Source: Nitrobacteraceae bacterium AZCC 2146 (lineage in GTDB: Bacteria; Pseudomonadota; Alphaproteobacteria; Rhizobiales; Xanthobacteraceae). Taken from it: a stretch of 64,000 nt of DNA. The notes under the pieces are model-generated. The model had not been told where the DNA came from and searched no databases. It worked only from the letters and a program-made list of their open reading frames with translations. The position numbers and the translations under genes were made by a program. The stretch lies in assembly GCA_036924855.1 (NCBI GenBank), contig JBAGRP010000001.1, forward strand, positions 1,674,001 through 1,738,000, written 5' to 3'. Of this stretch, positions 42,588 to 58,934 are shown piece by piece; within the stretch, counting starts at the first letter, position 1, and every line of letters starts with the position of its first letter.

Positions 42588-44642
42588 TCAATCCTCGGCG
42601 TCGATCTTGTCGAAGAACGAATAGCGCAGGCTGTCGGCGTCAGCGTACCAGTGGCCGGGACCCTTGCCGGCGGCCAGCGTGGCTTCCCACACCGCCTCGG
42701 TGCAGTCGCGGCGATGCATCGACAGATCAAAACCATTGGTGAAGAACAGTTCCGACCATTCCCACCAGGTGCCGAGTTTCTTGACGCCGCGCAACAGGTC
42801 GTAGCGGTCGATCAGCGCCGGTGCCATGTCGGAGGTGATCGAGCCGAACACCACGCCGGTCTTCACCACCCGGTTGAGCTCGCGCACCGCCTTGACCACC
42901 TGTTTCTCCGAGACGTGGCAGAGGCTGGTCTCGAACACGAAGTCGAACTGTTCGTCCTTGAACGGCAGGTCGGTGACGGAACCAAGCACATTGAACTTCT
43001 TCAGCGCCTTCGGCGTTTTCGCGTGGATCGCGCGGTTATTCTCGACGCCCCAGGCGTCGATGCCACGCTCGCGCAGCGCTCCAACCAGTTCGCCGCTCGC
43101 CGAGCCTGCGACCAGCAGCTTGTAGCCCCTGGCCCTGTTCCAGACGATCTTGATCAGGTTCATCAGATAGGCCGGATCGGTGAACTGGCTCCAGACCTCG
43201 CTGTAAGGACCAAGCCCGCGGTAATTCCCGAAATACTCGCGGTCGATCTTGTCAGAGACCGGAGGACCGCCATTGCCGCGCGCGCGGCGCAACCGCATCA
43301 TCTCGGTGAGGATGATGTCGGTGGCGGCATCCGATGAATCGAGCAGGCCGTTCAGCGTGGAGTCGAACAGGTAATCGCCGACCACGACGAGCCCCGGATG
43401 CTCCTTCGGCTCAGGCCGATGATTGGTCATCACGTCGCGCGCGGGCATGCCGCCGGGGATTGCGTTGACCGACGACAGCCAGCGATGGGTCTTGCCTTCG
43501 ACGAAATGCGCGCGAGCGTCGCCGAACGACGCCGGCAACGATTTCAGCGCGGCGTCGATCAGTTGCTGGTCGTTGAGATTGGCAAAGGCCAGCGCGTCGG
43601 AGCCGGCAATCAGCCAGTTCAGCACGCCATGCTTGCCCACATCGTGGCGCGCGCCTTCGTTGTAGACGCAGCAGCCGCCAAACGCTTCCGACATGAACCA
43701 GGCGCCGGGGATCTGCTCGCCCCAGAACGGGGTATCGAACAGGATCGAGATCCGCAGGTAATGCGCGGGGCGATCGAAATAGGCGACGTGCTTGATCATC
43801 GACTTGCGCAGCTGCTCGCCATCCCAGCGCATCGTTGCCAGCCAGGAGTGCGGCAGGCACATCACGACGAGATCGAAATCCCTGACCTCCGGCCCCTTGC
43901 CGTTCATCATGTTGAGCTGATAGCGGCCGGCCTCGGTCTTGCCGACCTTGAGGACGCGATGATTGAGGTGGATGTCGGCATCGACTTCCGACTGCAGGCA
44001 GCCGATCAGTTGTTCATTGCCGTTCTGAATCGAATACAGGCCGATATACCCATCGACATCCATCACGAAATTCTTCAGCGCGTTGAGGCCGTTGGTGTTG
44101 TGGCTCTCGGTGGCGATATCGGAGCGCGCCATCGCCTTGAGGAAGCGTTTTGCGGTGGGATCACTGACTTCCCTGTCGAGCAATTCTTCGCAGGAGATGT
44201 AGGCCCAGGGATGCTCGTTGTCGTGGGCGCCAACGCCTTCGTAATATTCGACAGGGCTCACCATGCTGGCGCAGAGCTTGCGAAACGCCTCGATCGCATC
44301 CGCGGTCTTGGCGCCATATTTGCGGCGCATGCCCGGCACGTCGTTGAGCAACTCGCCATCGAGCTGAACCTGCTCGGCGTCCATCGGAATGGTCTGCAGT
44401 CCGAAATGCTGGATCAGCTCGCGCAGCGGATCCGGCCCGGTCATCGAGTAATCGTAAATCTCGGCGACACCGGCCTCGTACATCGCCGGCGCAGTCTCGA
44501 ACTTGCGCGTCAGGATCTTGCCGCCGACGCGGTCGGACGCCTCATAGATGGTGACCCGGCAGAGATCGCCGAGCTTCTTCTTGAGATACCAGGCGCTCAT
44601 CAGGCCGCCGGGGCCGCCACCAACAATTGCAAGATCAAGCAT
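42588..44642 (-). CDS. FAD-dependent oxidoreductase fused to a SAM-dependent methyltransferase
   Basis: This 684-residue protein appears to have two domains. Residues 1 to about 460 are a flavin oxidoreductase of the amine oxidase/desaturase type. FAD binds at LAIVGGGPGGLMSAWYL (4-20), an acidic strand end (TIYEASDRVGG) follows, and near 430-450 a closing GLVVVGDYLFDSTLNGLLDS meets the FAD again. Residues about 505-684 look like a class I methyltransferase: motif I VAGSASGEL (511-519), an acidic GVENN at its second strand, and LPFKDEQFDFVFETSLCHV at strand four. I know no named pathway for this pairing. It may oxidise and methylate one small molecule, or the second domain may have lost activity, since motif I is atypical. 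Located 87 bases upstream of the ABC exporter, perhaps co-transcribed. Confidence 0.75.
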   Translation of the reverse strand: MLDLAIVGGGPGGLMSAWYLKKKLGDLCRVTIYEASDRVGGKILTRKFETAPAMYEAGVAEIYDYSMTGPDPLRELIQHFGLQTIPMDAEQVQLDGELLNDVPGMRRKYGAKTADAIEAFRKLCASMVSPVEYYEGVGAHDNEHPWAYISCEELLDREVSDPTAKRFLKAMARSDIATESHNTNGLNALKNFVMDVDGYIGLYSIQNGNEQLIGCLQSEVDADIHLNHRVLKVGKTEAGRYQLNMMNGKGPEVRDFDLVVMCLPHSWLATMRWDGEQLRKSMIKHVAYFDRPAHYLRISILFDTPFWGEQIPGAWFMSEAFGGCCVYNEGARHDVGKHGVLNWLIAGSDALAFANLNDQQLIDAALKSLPASFGDARAHFVEGKTHRWLSSVNAIPGGMPARDVMTNHRPEPKEHPGLVVVGDYLFDSTLNGLLDSSDAATDIILTEMMRLRRARGNGGPPVSDKIDREYFGNYRGLGPYSEVWSQFTDPAYLMNLIKIVWNRARGYKLLVAGSASGELVGALRERGIDAWGVENNRAIHAKTPKALKKFNVLGSVTDLPFKDEQFDFVFETSLCHVSEKQVVKAVRELNRVVKTGVVFGSITSDMAPALIDRYDLLRGVKKLGTWWEWSELFFTNGFDLSMHRRDCTEAVWEATLAAGKGPGHWYADADSLRYSFFDKIDAED

Positions 44643-44835
44643 GTGTCTCTTTCACGCGCGCGGCAGCATCCGGCAACAGTCGATGTAACGCATTCCCCGG
44701 CGAAGCGGAATCGGCGGGATCGCAGGGCTGGCCCACCGATCCGCACGTCTCGCTAAGCGCCTCCAAATAAAACCATTTTTCATCTGAAGGAAAGATGAAC
44801 AAAAAACACCATCGCACCGCAGCACACGCTATACG

Positions 44836-44862
44836 CGAAAAAGGCCGGCTTTCGCCGGCCTT
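44836..44862 (-). terminator. Intrinsic terminator after rpoC
   Basis: AAGGCCGGC, loop GAAA and GCCGGCCTT on the minus strand make a 9-bp stem running into a T-tract (TTTTTC). It lies 25 bases beyond the rpoC stop and should end the rplJL-rpoBC transcript before the oxidoreductase gene. Confidence 0.85.
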
Positions 44863-44887
44863 CTCCATATCGGGTGTCGCGTTCCGA

Positions 44888-49087
<4,200 letters not shown>

Positions 49088-49179
49088 CGTCTTCTCCTCG
49101 CGTGCCGATCGCCATCAGCAGCAAATTCGAAATTCTTTTGTAGCCACGCGCTGTGCTCAACGTCCGGGCATAGCGCGGA

Positions 49180-49201
49180 CGCCCGGCCAGAAGGCCGGGC
49201 G
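49180..49201. other. GC-rich hairpin between rpoB and rpoC
   Basis: CGCCCGGCC, a four-base loop and GGCCGGGCG form a perfect 9-bp stem 14 bases after the rpoB stop. No T-run follows, so it is more likely an mRNA processing or stability element than a terminator. Confidence 0.5.
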
Positions 49202-49214
49202 TATCGCTTGTGTG

Positions 49215-53330
<4,116 letters not shown>

Positions 53331-53754
53331 CGTGGCCTCTCATTTCGTCGCCCGTAACGGGCGAACCTTCCGAAGCGCGATTGGCATCGCCCCCGGGTTG
53401 AATTTCAAAACGCTCCACTTCCGGAGCCTCAATTTCAGGACCAAAATCCTGACGTAGGGCACTTGAATGGCGGAACGCAAAACGACGTGCGGGATGCCTG
53501 GCTGCATCCTGCCCGTCAAAATCGTCTAGTTACGGACTGAGAAAGCCCGAAATTGCATATCTCCCAACGGCTTACGCAGAAACGCTGCCGTTCCCGCCAT
53601 CAAACCGCGCTTTCGTGCTACCGTCCCGATATGGGATGGCAATAATGGAGATTCGAGGGTTGTTCCCAAAATTCCCCACACATTCCTGTGTACAATTCAA
53701 AAATCATTCCAGAAGGCAACCGGACGGCCGCCTTCTGGATGAAATTTGAAGTGC
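53331..53754. other. rplL-rpoB intercistronic region
   Basis: These 424 bases carry no gene. The rplL-proximal end has the T-tailed hairpin described separately. The rest is moderately AT-rich for this genome and could hold an RNase-processing site or a secondary rpoB promoter, neither of which I can identify with confidence. Confidence 0.55.
53697..53738 (-). terminator. Attenuator-like hairpin between rplL and rpoB
   Basis: On the minus strand CCAGAAGGC (complement of 53730-53738) pairs perfectly with GCCTTCTGG (complement of 53709-53717) over a 12-base loop, followed by AATGATTTTTG with a T-run. It lies 17 bases past the rplL stop. Partial termination here would lower rpoBC relative to L10/L12, as the attenuator does in E. 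coli. Confidence 0.7.
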
Positions 53755-54132
53755 TTACTTGAGGTCGACTTTGGCGCCAGCCTTCTCGAGCTGAGCCTTG
53801 ATCTTGTCGGCCTCGTCCTTGTTGACGCCTTCCTTGACAGGCTTCGGCGCGCCTTCGACCAGGTCCTTGGCTTCCTTGAGGCCAAGACCTGTGATCGCAC
53901 GGACTTCCTTGATGACTTCGATCTTCTTCTCGCCGGCAGCGGTCAGAACGACCGTGAACTCGGTCTTTTCTTCAGCGGCAGCGGCAGCGCCGCCACCAGC
54001 AGCCGGACCGGCAACCGCAACGGCAGCAGCGGCAGACACGCCCCACTTTTCTTCAAGCATCTTGGCGAGGTCGGCGGCTTCGAGCACGGTGAGGCTCGAG
54101 AGGTCTTCAACAATCTTATTCAGGTCAGCCAT
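53755..54132 (-). CDS. rplL: 50S ribosomal protein L7/L12
   Basis: The 125-residue L7/L12 has the N-terminal dimerisation domain ([20 protein letters not shown]), an Ala/Gly hinge at about 35-52, and the factor-binding C-terminal domain ([41 protein letters not shown]). It forms the stalk that recruits translation GTPases. It follows rplJ after 54 bases. Confidence 0.98.
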   Translation of the reverse strand: MADLNKIVEDLSSLTVLEAADLAKMLEEKWGVSAAAAVAVAGPAAGGGAAAAAEEKTEFTVVLTAAGEKKIEVIKEVRAITGLGLKEAKDLVEGAPKPVKEGVNKDEADKIKAQLEKAGAKVDLK

Positions 54133-54186
54133 TGATCTATTTCCTTAAGCGTATCTAGTTCGAACCAGGGTTGAATGCGAAGGGCG

Positions 54187-54705
54187 TCAGGCCGCTTCGC
54201 TCTTTGAGGCATAGGCCTGAACAACACGCGCGAGCTTCGCCGCGGGCGCTGTCGAGAGCTGAGCGATCTTGGTCGCGGGCGCCACAAGGAGGCCAACAAT
54301 CTTCGCGCGCAGTTCATCGAGCGAGGGCAGCGCGGCCAAAGCCTTGACGCTGTCGACGTTCAGGACGGTTTTACCCATCGATCCGCCGAGAATGACGAAG
54401 TTCTCGTTCGTCTTGGCGAATTCGACGGCAACCTTCGGTGCCGCTACCGGATCGTCAGAAGTGGCGATCACGGTTGGTCCCTTCAGAAGGGAACCAATGG
54501 CAACGACGTCCGTGCCTTCAAGAGCAATTTTGGCGAGACGGTTTTTCGAGACCTTGACCGATGCGCCGGCCAGCTTCATCTGCGAACGCAGAGTCTGCAT
54601 CTGGGCAACGGTGAGGCCGGAATAATGGGCGACAACCGCAACGCTGGTGGTCTTGAACAGACCATTCAGCGATTCGACCGCGTCCTTTTTTGCCGCTCTT
54701 TCCAC
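54187..54705 (-). CDS. rplJ: 50S ribosomal protein L10
   Basis: The 172-residue L10 starts at the GTG at 54703-54705, which has GGAGAG eight bases upstream and gives the normal family length; the longer frame to 54801 is not supported. Conserved blocks are [37 protein letters not shown] and [12 protein letters not shown]. The C-terminal helix ([20 protein letters not shown]) binds L12 dimers. In E. coli the L10-L12 complex represses its own leader. The long upstream region may play that role here. Confidence 0.96.
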   Translation of the reverse strand: MERAAKKDAVESLNGLFKTTSVAVVAHYSGLTVAQMQTLRSQMKLAGASVKVSKNRLAKIALEGTDVVAIGSLLKGPTVIATSDDPVAAPKVAVEFAKTNENFVILGGSMGKTVLNVDSVKALAALPSLDELRAKIVGLLVAPATKIAQLSTAPAAKLARVVQAYASKSEAA

Positions 54706-55222
54706 AGCAAGCTCTCTCCGGTTGGCGGCCTTTGCCCTAGAACTTTGTCCAGGCAGGACCGCCGGGTTACACCCACCGCCCCACCCTAAACCTGACCTCA
54801 AGACACACGGTCTTCAGACACGTCGGGCGAGACGGTATTTGAAAAGCCTGCCCTCCCGAACCATCACTGGCCAAAACCAGCGAAGACTTGGGGTGTCGAG
54901 GTTCGAACAAGATCCGCGGCCCGTCGCGAGAAGCGACGCTGGCGAAATCCGGTCTTCACCCGTCTATGCTGGCTTGAAGATTAAGCCGTTGACGAAACTT
55001 GCGTTTGTCGCGGGCGCCAGCAGTCTCGGACAGGATCGAGATCATCCGGCAGCCGTGATGGCCAACTGGAGACCCCTGCCCGCTTCGTTCAGCCCGCGTC
55101 AAGTTTCCCGCCCCTTTCGAGCATCCATGCGGATAGCCTGAAAGGAATGGTCTCCTACTGATGTGGGTTGTATGATGCGAACACAGACGCGCCAGCTACC
55201 AGCCAGCACGCCCGGAAACGGT

Positions 55223-55251
55223 TGTTTAACGAGTCTTTTGTGTGTTGCCAA
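55223..55251 (-). promoter_or_regulatory. Candidate promoter for rplJL-rpoBC
   Basis: On the minus strand TTGGCA (55246-55251) is followed after 17 bases by TAAACA (55223-55228). The -35 is near consensus, the -10 weak. A promoter is needed hereabouts because the rplKA transcript is terminated upstream and other genes intervene. Confidence 0.3.
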
Positions 55252-55445
55252 GAGAATTTAGCGGGAATTTTGTTCCGCGGCATCTTTTATGCAGGCAGGG
55301 GGCGCAAGTTCCAAACGTGCGCCTTCCCGGCAAGCTCACTTGCGAGCACAAGGCGGGGCCCATATTCCACGGCGCCGGCTCTTTCCGCTGCAAATTCCAT
55401 GACATGCCCAAACATGGCATGCCTAAACAAGACGACACTGTGCGT

Positions 55446-55469
55446 CGGTCCCGGCGCTCGCCGGGACCG
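55446..55469. other. GC-rich hairpin after the cytochrome gene
   Basis: CGGTCCCGGCG and CGCCGGGACCG form an 11-bp perfect stem around two bases, 16 bases beyond the stop of the diheme subunit gene. There is no T-tract, so factor-independent termination is doubtful; it may protect the 3' end of the mRNA. Confidence 0.5.
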
Positions 55470-55484
55470 TTGAAGTTCAGTGCG

Positions 55485-56126
55485 TCACCCCTTCGGGCAG
55501 GCCGCTCCGGCATCGGCCCAGGCCTTGATCAGCTCGCCGAACTGCTTCTGGGTGCCCGGCGCTGGCGTCCGACTGCCGCCGGGGTGCCAGCCCCAGCCGA
55601 CCAATTCGTCTTCGGCCATGTGCTTGATCAGCGCCGCCATGTCCTTGCCGCCGTTGCGCCCCTTGTCCTTGATCTGGACGCAGATCTGGCCGAGCGTTTT
55701 GCCCTGCCAGGCCATCTCCGCCGGCGCCAGCGACCATTTCGGATTGCCCGGGACGTTGGCGGCGTCGAAGTTGTTTTCGTGATGGCAGGTCGTGCAGGCG
55801 AGCCCGCCCGCGGCTCCCATGCCGCCGTCGCCACGCACCACCAGCGGGATGTGCGGCCGCATGCGGTCGGTCTGGGTCGGGCGCTCGGTGGCCGGATGGC
55901 AGTTCATGCAGCGCGGTGACTGGATGACCTTGCCGGCCTCCTGAAACAGCGCCACCGCACGCTCGTTCCTGTTCTTGATCTTGGCGAAGGCCGAGACCGG
56001 CTGCAGCTTGGTCGTATTGCTGACCGCTGCATCGGCCTCCTGGAAGCCGGGCTCCGCGAATGCCAGCAGACCAGCCGCAAGACCGCCGGCTGCGAGCGCC
56101 AGCATCGATTGCTTGAACAGACTCAT
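55485..56126 (-). CDS. Diheme subunit of isoquinoline 1-oxidoreductase-type enzyme
   Basis: This 213-residue protein starts at the ATG at 56124-56126, which overlaps the molybdopterin subunit stop by four bases (ATGA). A signal peptide covers residues 1 to about 34 (LALAAGGLAAGLLAFA). Heme sites are CMNCH at 73-77 and CTTCH at 111-115. Further elements are WSLAPAEMAWQGKTLGQICVQI and VGWGWHPGG, which I recall from proteins annotated as isoquinoline 1-oxidoreductase subunits in Bradyrhizobium. It probably takes electrons from the iron-sulfur subunit and passes them to the respiratory chain in the periplasm. Confidence 0.8.
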   Translation of the reverse strand: MSLFKQSMLALAAGGLAAGLLAFAEPGFQEADAAVSNTTKLQPVSAFAKIKNRNERAVALFQEAGKVIQSPRCMNCHPATERPTQTDRMRPHIPLVVRGDGGMGAAGGLACTTCHHENNFDAANVPGNPKWSLAPAEMAWQGKTLGQICVQIKDKGRNGGKDMAALIKHMAEDELVGWGWHPGGSRTPAPGTQKQFGELIKAWADAGAACPKG

Positions 56127-58288
56127 GCCGAAGCTCCCGGCACGATCGGCAATTGCCGCGGCCGCCCTACCCCGAGTTTGGCCATTGCGTTGGCGACGGC
56201 AGGCCCGAGCGGAGGCACGCCGGGTTCGCCGACGCCCGTTGGCTTCTCCGTCGACTTCACGATGACCACCTCGACCTTCGGCATCTCGTTGATGCGCAGC
56301 GAACGATAGGTGTCGAAGTTGCCGGCAACGGGTGCGCCGCCATCCAGCGTCTGTTCGGCATAGAGGATGTGGCCGAGGCCGAAGCCGATGCCGCCTTCCA
56401 TCTGCGCGCGGATGATGTCGGGATTGACGGCAACGCCGCAATCCACCGCACACCAGACCTTGTGCACCTTCGGGCCGTCATCGGTCATCGACAGTTCGAC
56501 CACCTGCGCAACGAAGGTGTTGAAGCTCTCGACCACGGCGACACCGCGGGCACGGCCGTCAGGAGTCTTGTAGTTCTTCCAGTCGGCGAGTTCTGCGACG
56601 GCCTTCAGCACGCCGGCATGGCGCGGCTTCTTGCTGAGCAATGCGAGCCGGCCTTCGATCGGATCCTTGCCGGCGGCCTCGAGCAGTTCATCGACAAAGG
56701 CTTCGACAGCATAGCCGGTATGGGTGTGTCCCACGGAGCGCCACCAAAGAACCGGCACGCCGACATCGATCTGATGCATGTCGCATTTGAAGTTCTCGAC
56801 GTCATACGGGATTTCGTTCGAGCCTTCATAGGAGGTCGAGTCCAGACCGTCCTTGAAGGTGAACGATTCCATGAAGGAGCCCTTCATGATCGACTGCGAG
56901 ACGATGGTGTCGCTCCACGCCTCGATCTTGCCGTCGCGCACAGCGCCGCGCATGCGGTGGATGCTGTAGGGCCGATAATAGCCGCCGCGCATGTCGTCTT
57001 CGCGGGTCCAGACCAGCTTGATCGGCTTGCCCGGTCCGATCGCCTTCGCGACTTCCGCTAGTTCGGTCGCCACGTGGGTCGATTGCTGGGCGCGGCGGCC
57101 AAAGCTTCCGCCGGCGAGAAGAACGTCGATCTTCACCTTCTCGATCGGCAGTCCGAGCACCTTGGAGAGGGCCATGTGGTCGGGCGTCGGAAACTGGCAG
57201 CCATAGCGCGCATGGACGGTTTCGCCATCCCACTTCAGGTAAGCGTTGAGCGGCTCCATCGCAGCATGGGCGAGATAGGGGAAGACGTATTCTACTTCGA
57301 CCACGCGGCCGCCTTTGGCCATCGACGCCGCGAAGTCGCCTTCGGCCTTCACCAGCTTGCCCGGCGTCTTAGAGAGTCCACGGAATTGCTGCAGCAACTC
57401 CGCGCTGCCACGCTTCTCCGCCTTGCTGTCGTCCCAGCTGATCTTCAACGCCTCGCGGCCCATCTTGGCCGGCCAGAAGCCTTTGGCATAGACGGCAACG
57501 CCGGTCGGCACCTGCTTGACGTCGACGACGCCGGCAATGGTCTTCGCAGCGGTCGCATCGAAGCTCGCGACCTTGCCGCCGAATTTCGGCGAGCGCGCCA
57601 CGACCACCGTGAGCATGTCGGGCTCGTTGATATCGAGCGTGTAGAAGGCCTTGCCGTTGGTCTTGTCGGCGCTGTCGAGGCGCTTCACGACGCCTTCCTT
57701 GCCGATCAGCTTGAACGCCGAGGGATCCTTCAGCTTCGGATCCGACGGCACCGGCATCTGCATCGCCTTGTCGGCAAACTCGCCGAACCGGCCTTCCTTG
57801 CCCGAGGCATGCTTGATCACGCCATTCTCGACAGTGATTTCACCGGCTGGCACCTGCCAGGCCTCGGCTGCTGCTGCGACCAGCATCTGGCGCGCGGCGG
57901 CACCGACCTGGCGCATCTGGATGTAGGAGTTGGCGATGGCCGTCGAGCCACCGGTCCCCTGCATGCCGAACACCAGGTTCTTGTACAGCGCCGGATTCGA
58001 CGGCGCGTGATCGGCGCGCATCTGCGACCAGTCGGCGTCGAGTTCTTCGGCCACCAGCGTCGCCATGCCGGTGAATGGCCCCTGCCCGAACTCGATGGCC
58101 TTGCACAGCACAGTGACCGTGTTGTCGGGCTTGATGATCAGGAAGGTGTTGGGCGCGATGTTGACCGGATTTTTGGCAGCCGCCTGCGCAAACAGTTTGT
58201 CGGCGCGCGCAACGTAGGCGCCGAGCACGAGGCCGGCGCCGCCCTTGAGCAGCGTGCGGCGGGAGAGCTTGGTGTCATGAACGGTCAT
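56123..58288 (-). CDS. Molybdopterin-binding subunit of a xanthine dehydrogenase-family hydroxylase (isoquinoline 1-oxidoreductase beta type)
   Basis: This 721-residue catalytic subunit has a twin-arginine type leader (SRRTLLKGGAGLVLGAYVA, residues 9-27), so the folded molybdenum enzyme should be exported to the periplasm. Molybdopterin-binding stretches include GQGPFTGMATLVAEELDADW, GGSFGRRAQQST, and near the C-terminus GVGEPGVPPLGPAVANA, where the Glu in GVGEPG is the expected active-site base. The family hydroxylates N-heterocycles or aldehydes using water. The exact substrate is unknown. Three coupled genes (2Fe-2S, molybdopterin and diheme subunits) make a self-contained operon. Confidence 0.88.
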   Translation of the reverse strand: MTVHDTKLSRRTLLKGGAGLVLGAYVARADKLFAQAAAKNPVNIAPNTFLIIKPDNTVTVLCKAIEFGQGPFTGMATLVAEELDADWSQMRADHAPSNPALYKNLVFGMQGTGGSTAIANSYIQMRQVGAAARQMLVAAAAEAWQVPAGEITVENGVIKHASGKEGRFGEFADKAMQMPVPSDPKLKDPSAFKLIGKEGVVKRLDSADKTNGKAFYTLDINEPDMLTVVVARSPKFGGKVASFDATAAKTIAGVVDVKQVPTGVAVYAKGFWPAKMGREALKISWDDSKAEKRGSAELLQQFRGLSKTPGKLVKAEGDFAASMAKGGRVVEVEYVFPYLAHAAMEPLNAYLKWDGETVHARYGCQFPTPDHMALSKVLGLPIEKVKIDVLLAGGSFGRRAQQSTHVATELAEVAKAIGPGKPIKLVWTREDDMRGGYYRPYSIHRMRGAVRDGKIEAWSDTIVSQSIMKGSFMESFTFKDGLDSTSYEGSNEIPYDVENFKCDMHQIDVGVPVLWWRSVGHTHTGYAVEAFVDELLEAAGKDPIEGRLALLSKKPRHAGVLKAVAELADWKNYKTPDGRARGVAVVESFNTFVAQVVELSMTDDGPKVHKVWCAVDCGVAVNPDIIRAQMEGGIGFGLGHILYAEQTLDGGAPVAGNFDTYRSLRINEMPKVEVVIVKSTEKPTGVGEPGVPPLGPAVANAMAKLGVGRPRQLPIVPGASA

Positions 58289-58291
58289 GGC

Positions 58292-58756
58292 TCAGCCCTC
58301 CAGCGACTTGGCGGCGCCATGGATGGCGGCGCGGATGCGGACATAGGTGGCGCAGCGGCAGATGTTGCCGTTCATCGCCAGATCGATGTCGCGATCGGTG
58401 GGCGTGGGATTGATGCTGAGCAGCGCGGTGGCGCTCATGACCTGGCCAGACTGGCAGTAGCCGCATTGCGGCACATCGAGCGCGACCCAGGCCGTCTGCA
58501 CGGCCTTGGCTTCCTTCGTGTCGAGGCCTTCGATGGTGGTTATTTCGCTGGTGCCGATGGCCGATACCGGCATCGAACAGGAGCGGACGGTCTGGTCGTC
58601 CACATAGACCGTGCAGGCGCCGCATTGCGCGACGCCGCAGCCGTATTTGGTGCCGGTCAGGCCGGCTCCGTCACGAATAGCCCAGAGCAGAGGTGTGTTG
58701 GGATCGACATCGACCTGATGGGTCTGACCGTTGATTTTGAGTGCGAACGCAGCCAT
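58292..58756 (-). CDS. 2Fe-2S subunit of the molybdenum hydroxylase (isoquinoline 1-oxidoreductase alpha type)
   Basis: This 154-residue protein has two [2Fe-2S] clusters. The plant-type N-terminal cluster is at CGVAQCGAC with a distant Cys in VRSCSMPV. The C-terminal cluster is at PQCGYCQSGQ and ICRCATYVRI. It relays electrons from the molybdenum centre to the diheme subunit. It lacks a leader of its own and is probably exported as a complex with the twin-arginine molybdopterin subunit, whose gene begins three bases after this stop. A perfect palindrome lies 18 bases before the ATG. Confidence 0.93.
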   Translation of the reverse strand: MAAFALKINGQTHQVDVDPNTPLLWAIRDGAGLTGTKYGCGVAQCGACTVYVDDQTVRSCSMPVSAIGTSEITTIEGLDTKEAKAVQTAWVALDVPQCGYCQSGQVMSATALLSINPTPTDRDIDLAMNGNICRCATYVRIRAAIHGAAKSLEG

Positions 58757-58773
58757 CGCTGTTGTCCTTGGTT

Positions 58774-58795
58774 TCGAATGTACGCCTACATTCGA
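58774..58795. promoter_or_regulatory. Perfect 22-bp palindrome, candidate operator of the hydroxylase operon
   Basis: TCGAATGTA, four bases and TACATTCGA form a perfect dyad 18-39 bases upstream of the 2Fe-2S subunit start. The size and symmetry fit a TetR-family or similar dimeric regulator blocking transcription. No regulator gene is adjacent, so the assignment is by position. Confidence 0.6.
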
Positions 58796-58934
58796 TTTGT
58801 TCTAAATCACCACGGACACTTACAACGCTATTCCGAATTCAGACACTCACTTATTTTTGTCGCACGACGGAACAAACATCCGCCTTGCGGAACTGCCGCC
58901 ACAACCCTATCTGCGCGCGCGTCGTGTGTAGTTG

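Larger units (their letters stand above)
54706..55484. other. rplJ upstream region (long leader and cytochrome 3' end)
   Basis: These 779 bases contain no supportable gene. They include the rplJ ribosome-binding site, a candidate promoter at 55223-55251, a possible weak -10 (TACAAC) at 55167-55172 and, near the left neighbour's end, a GC-rich hairpin at 55446-55469. If the upper promoter is real, the rplJ leader is about 510 bases, long enough for an L10-type control structure. Confidence 0.5.

Noticed and set aside
55446..55469. Intrinsic terminator for the hydroxylase operon
   Set aside because: The stem is very strong but no T-tract follows on the minus strand, so I list it only as a hairpin.
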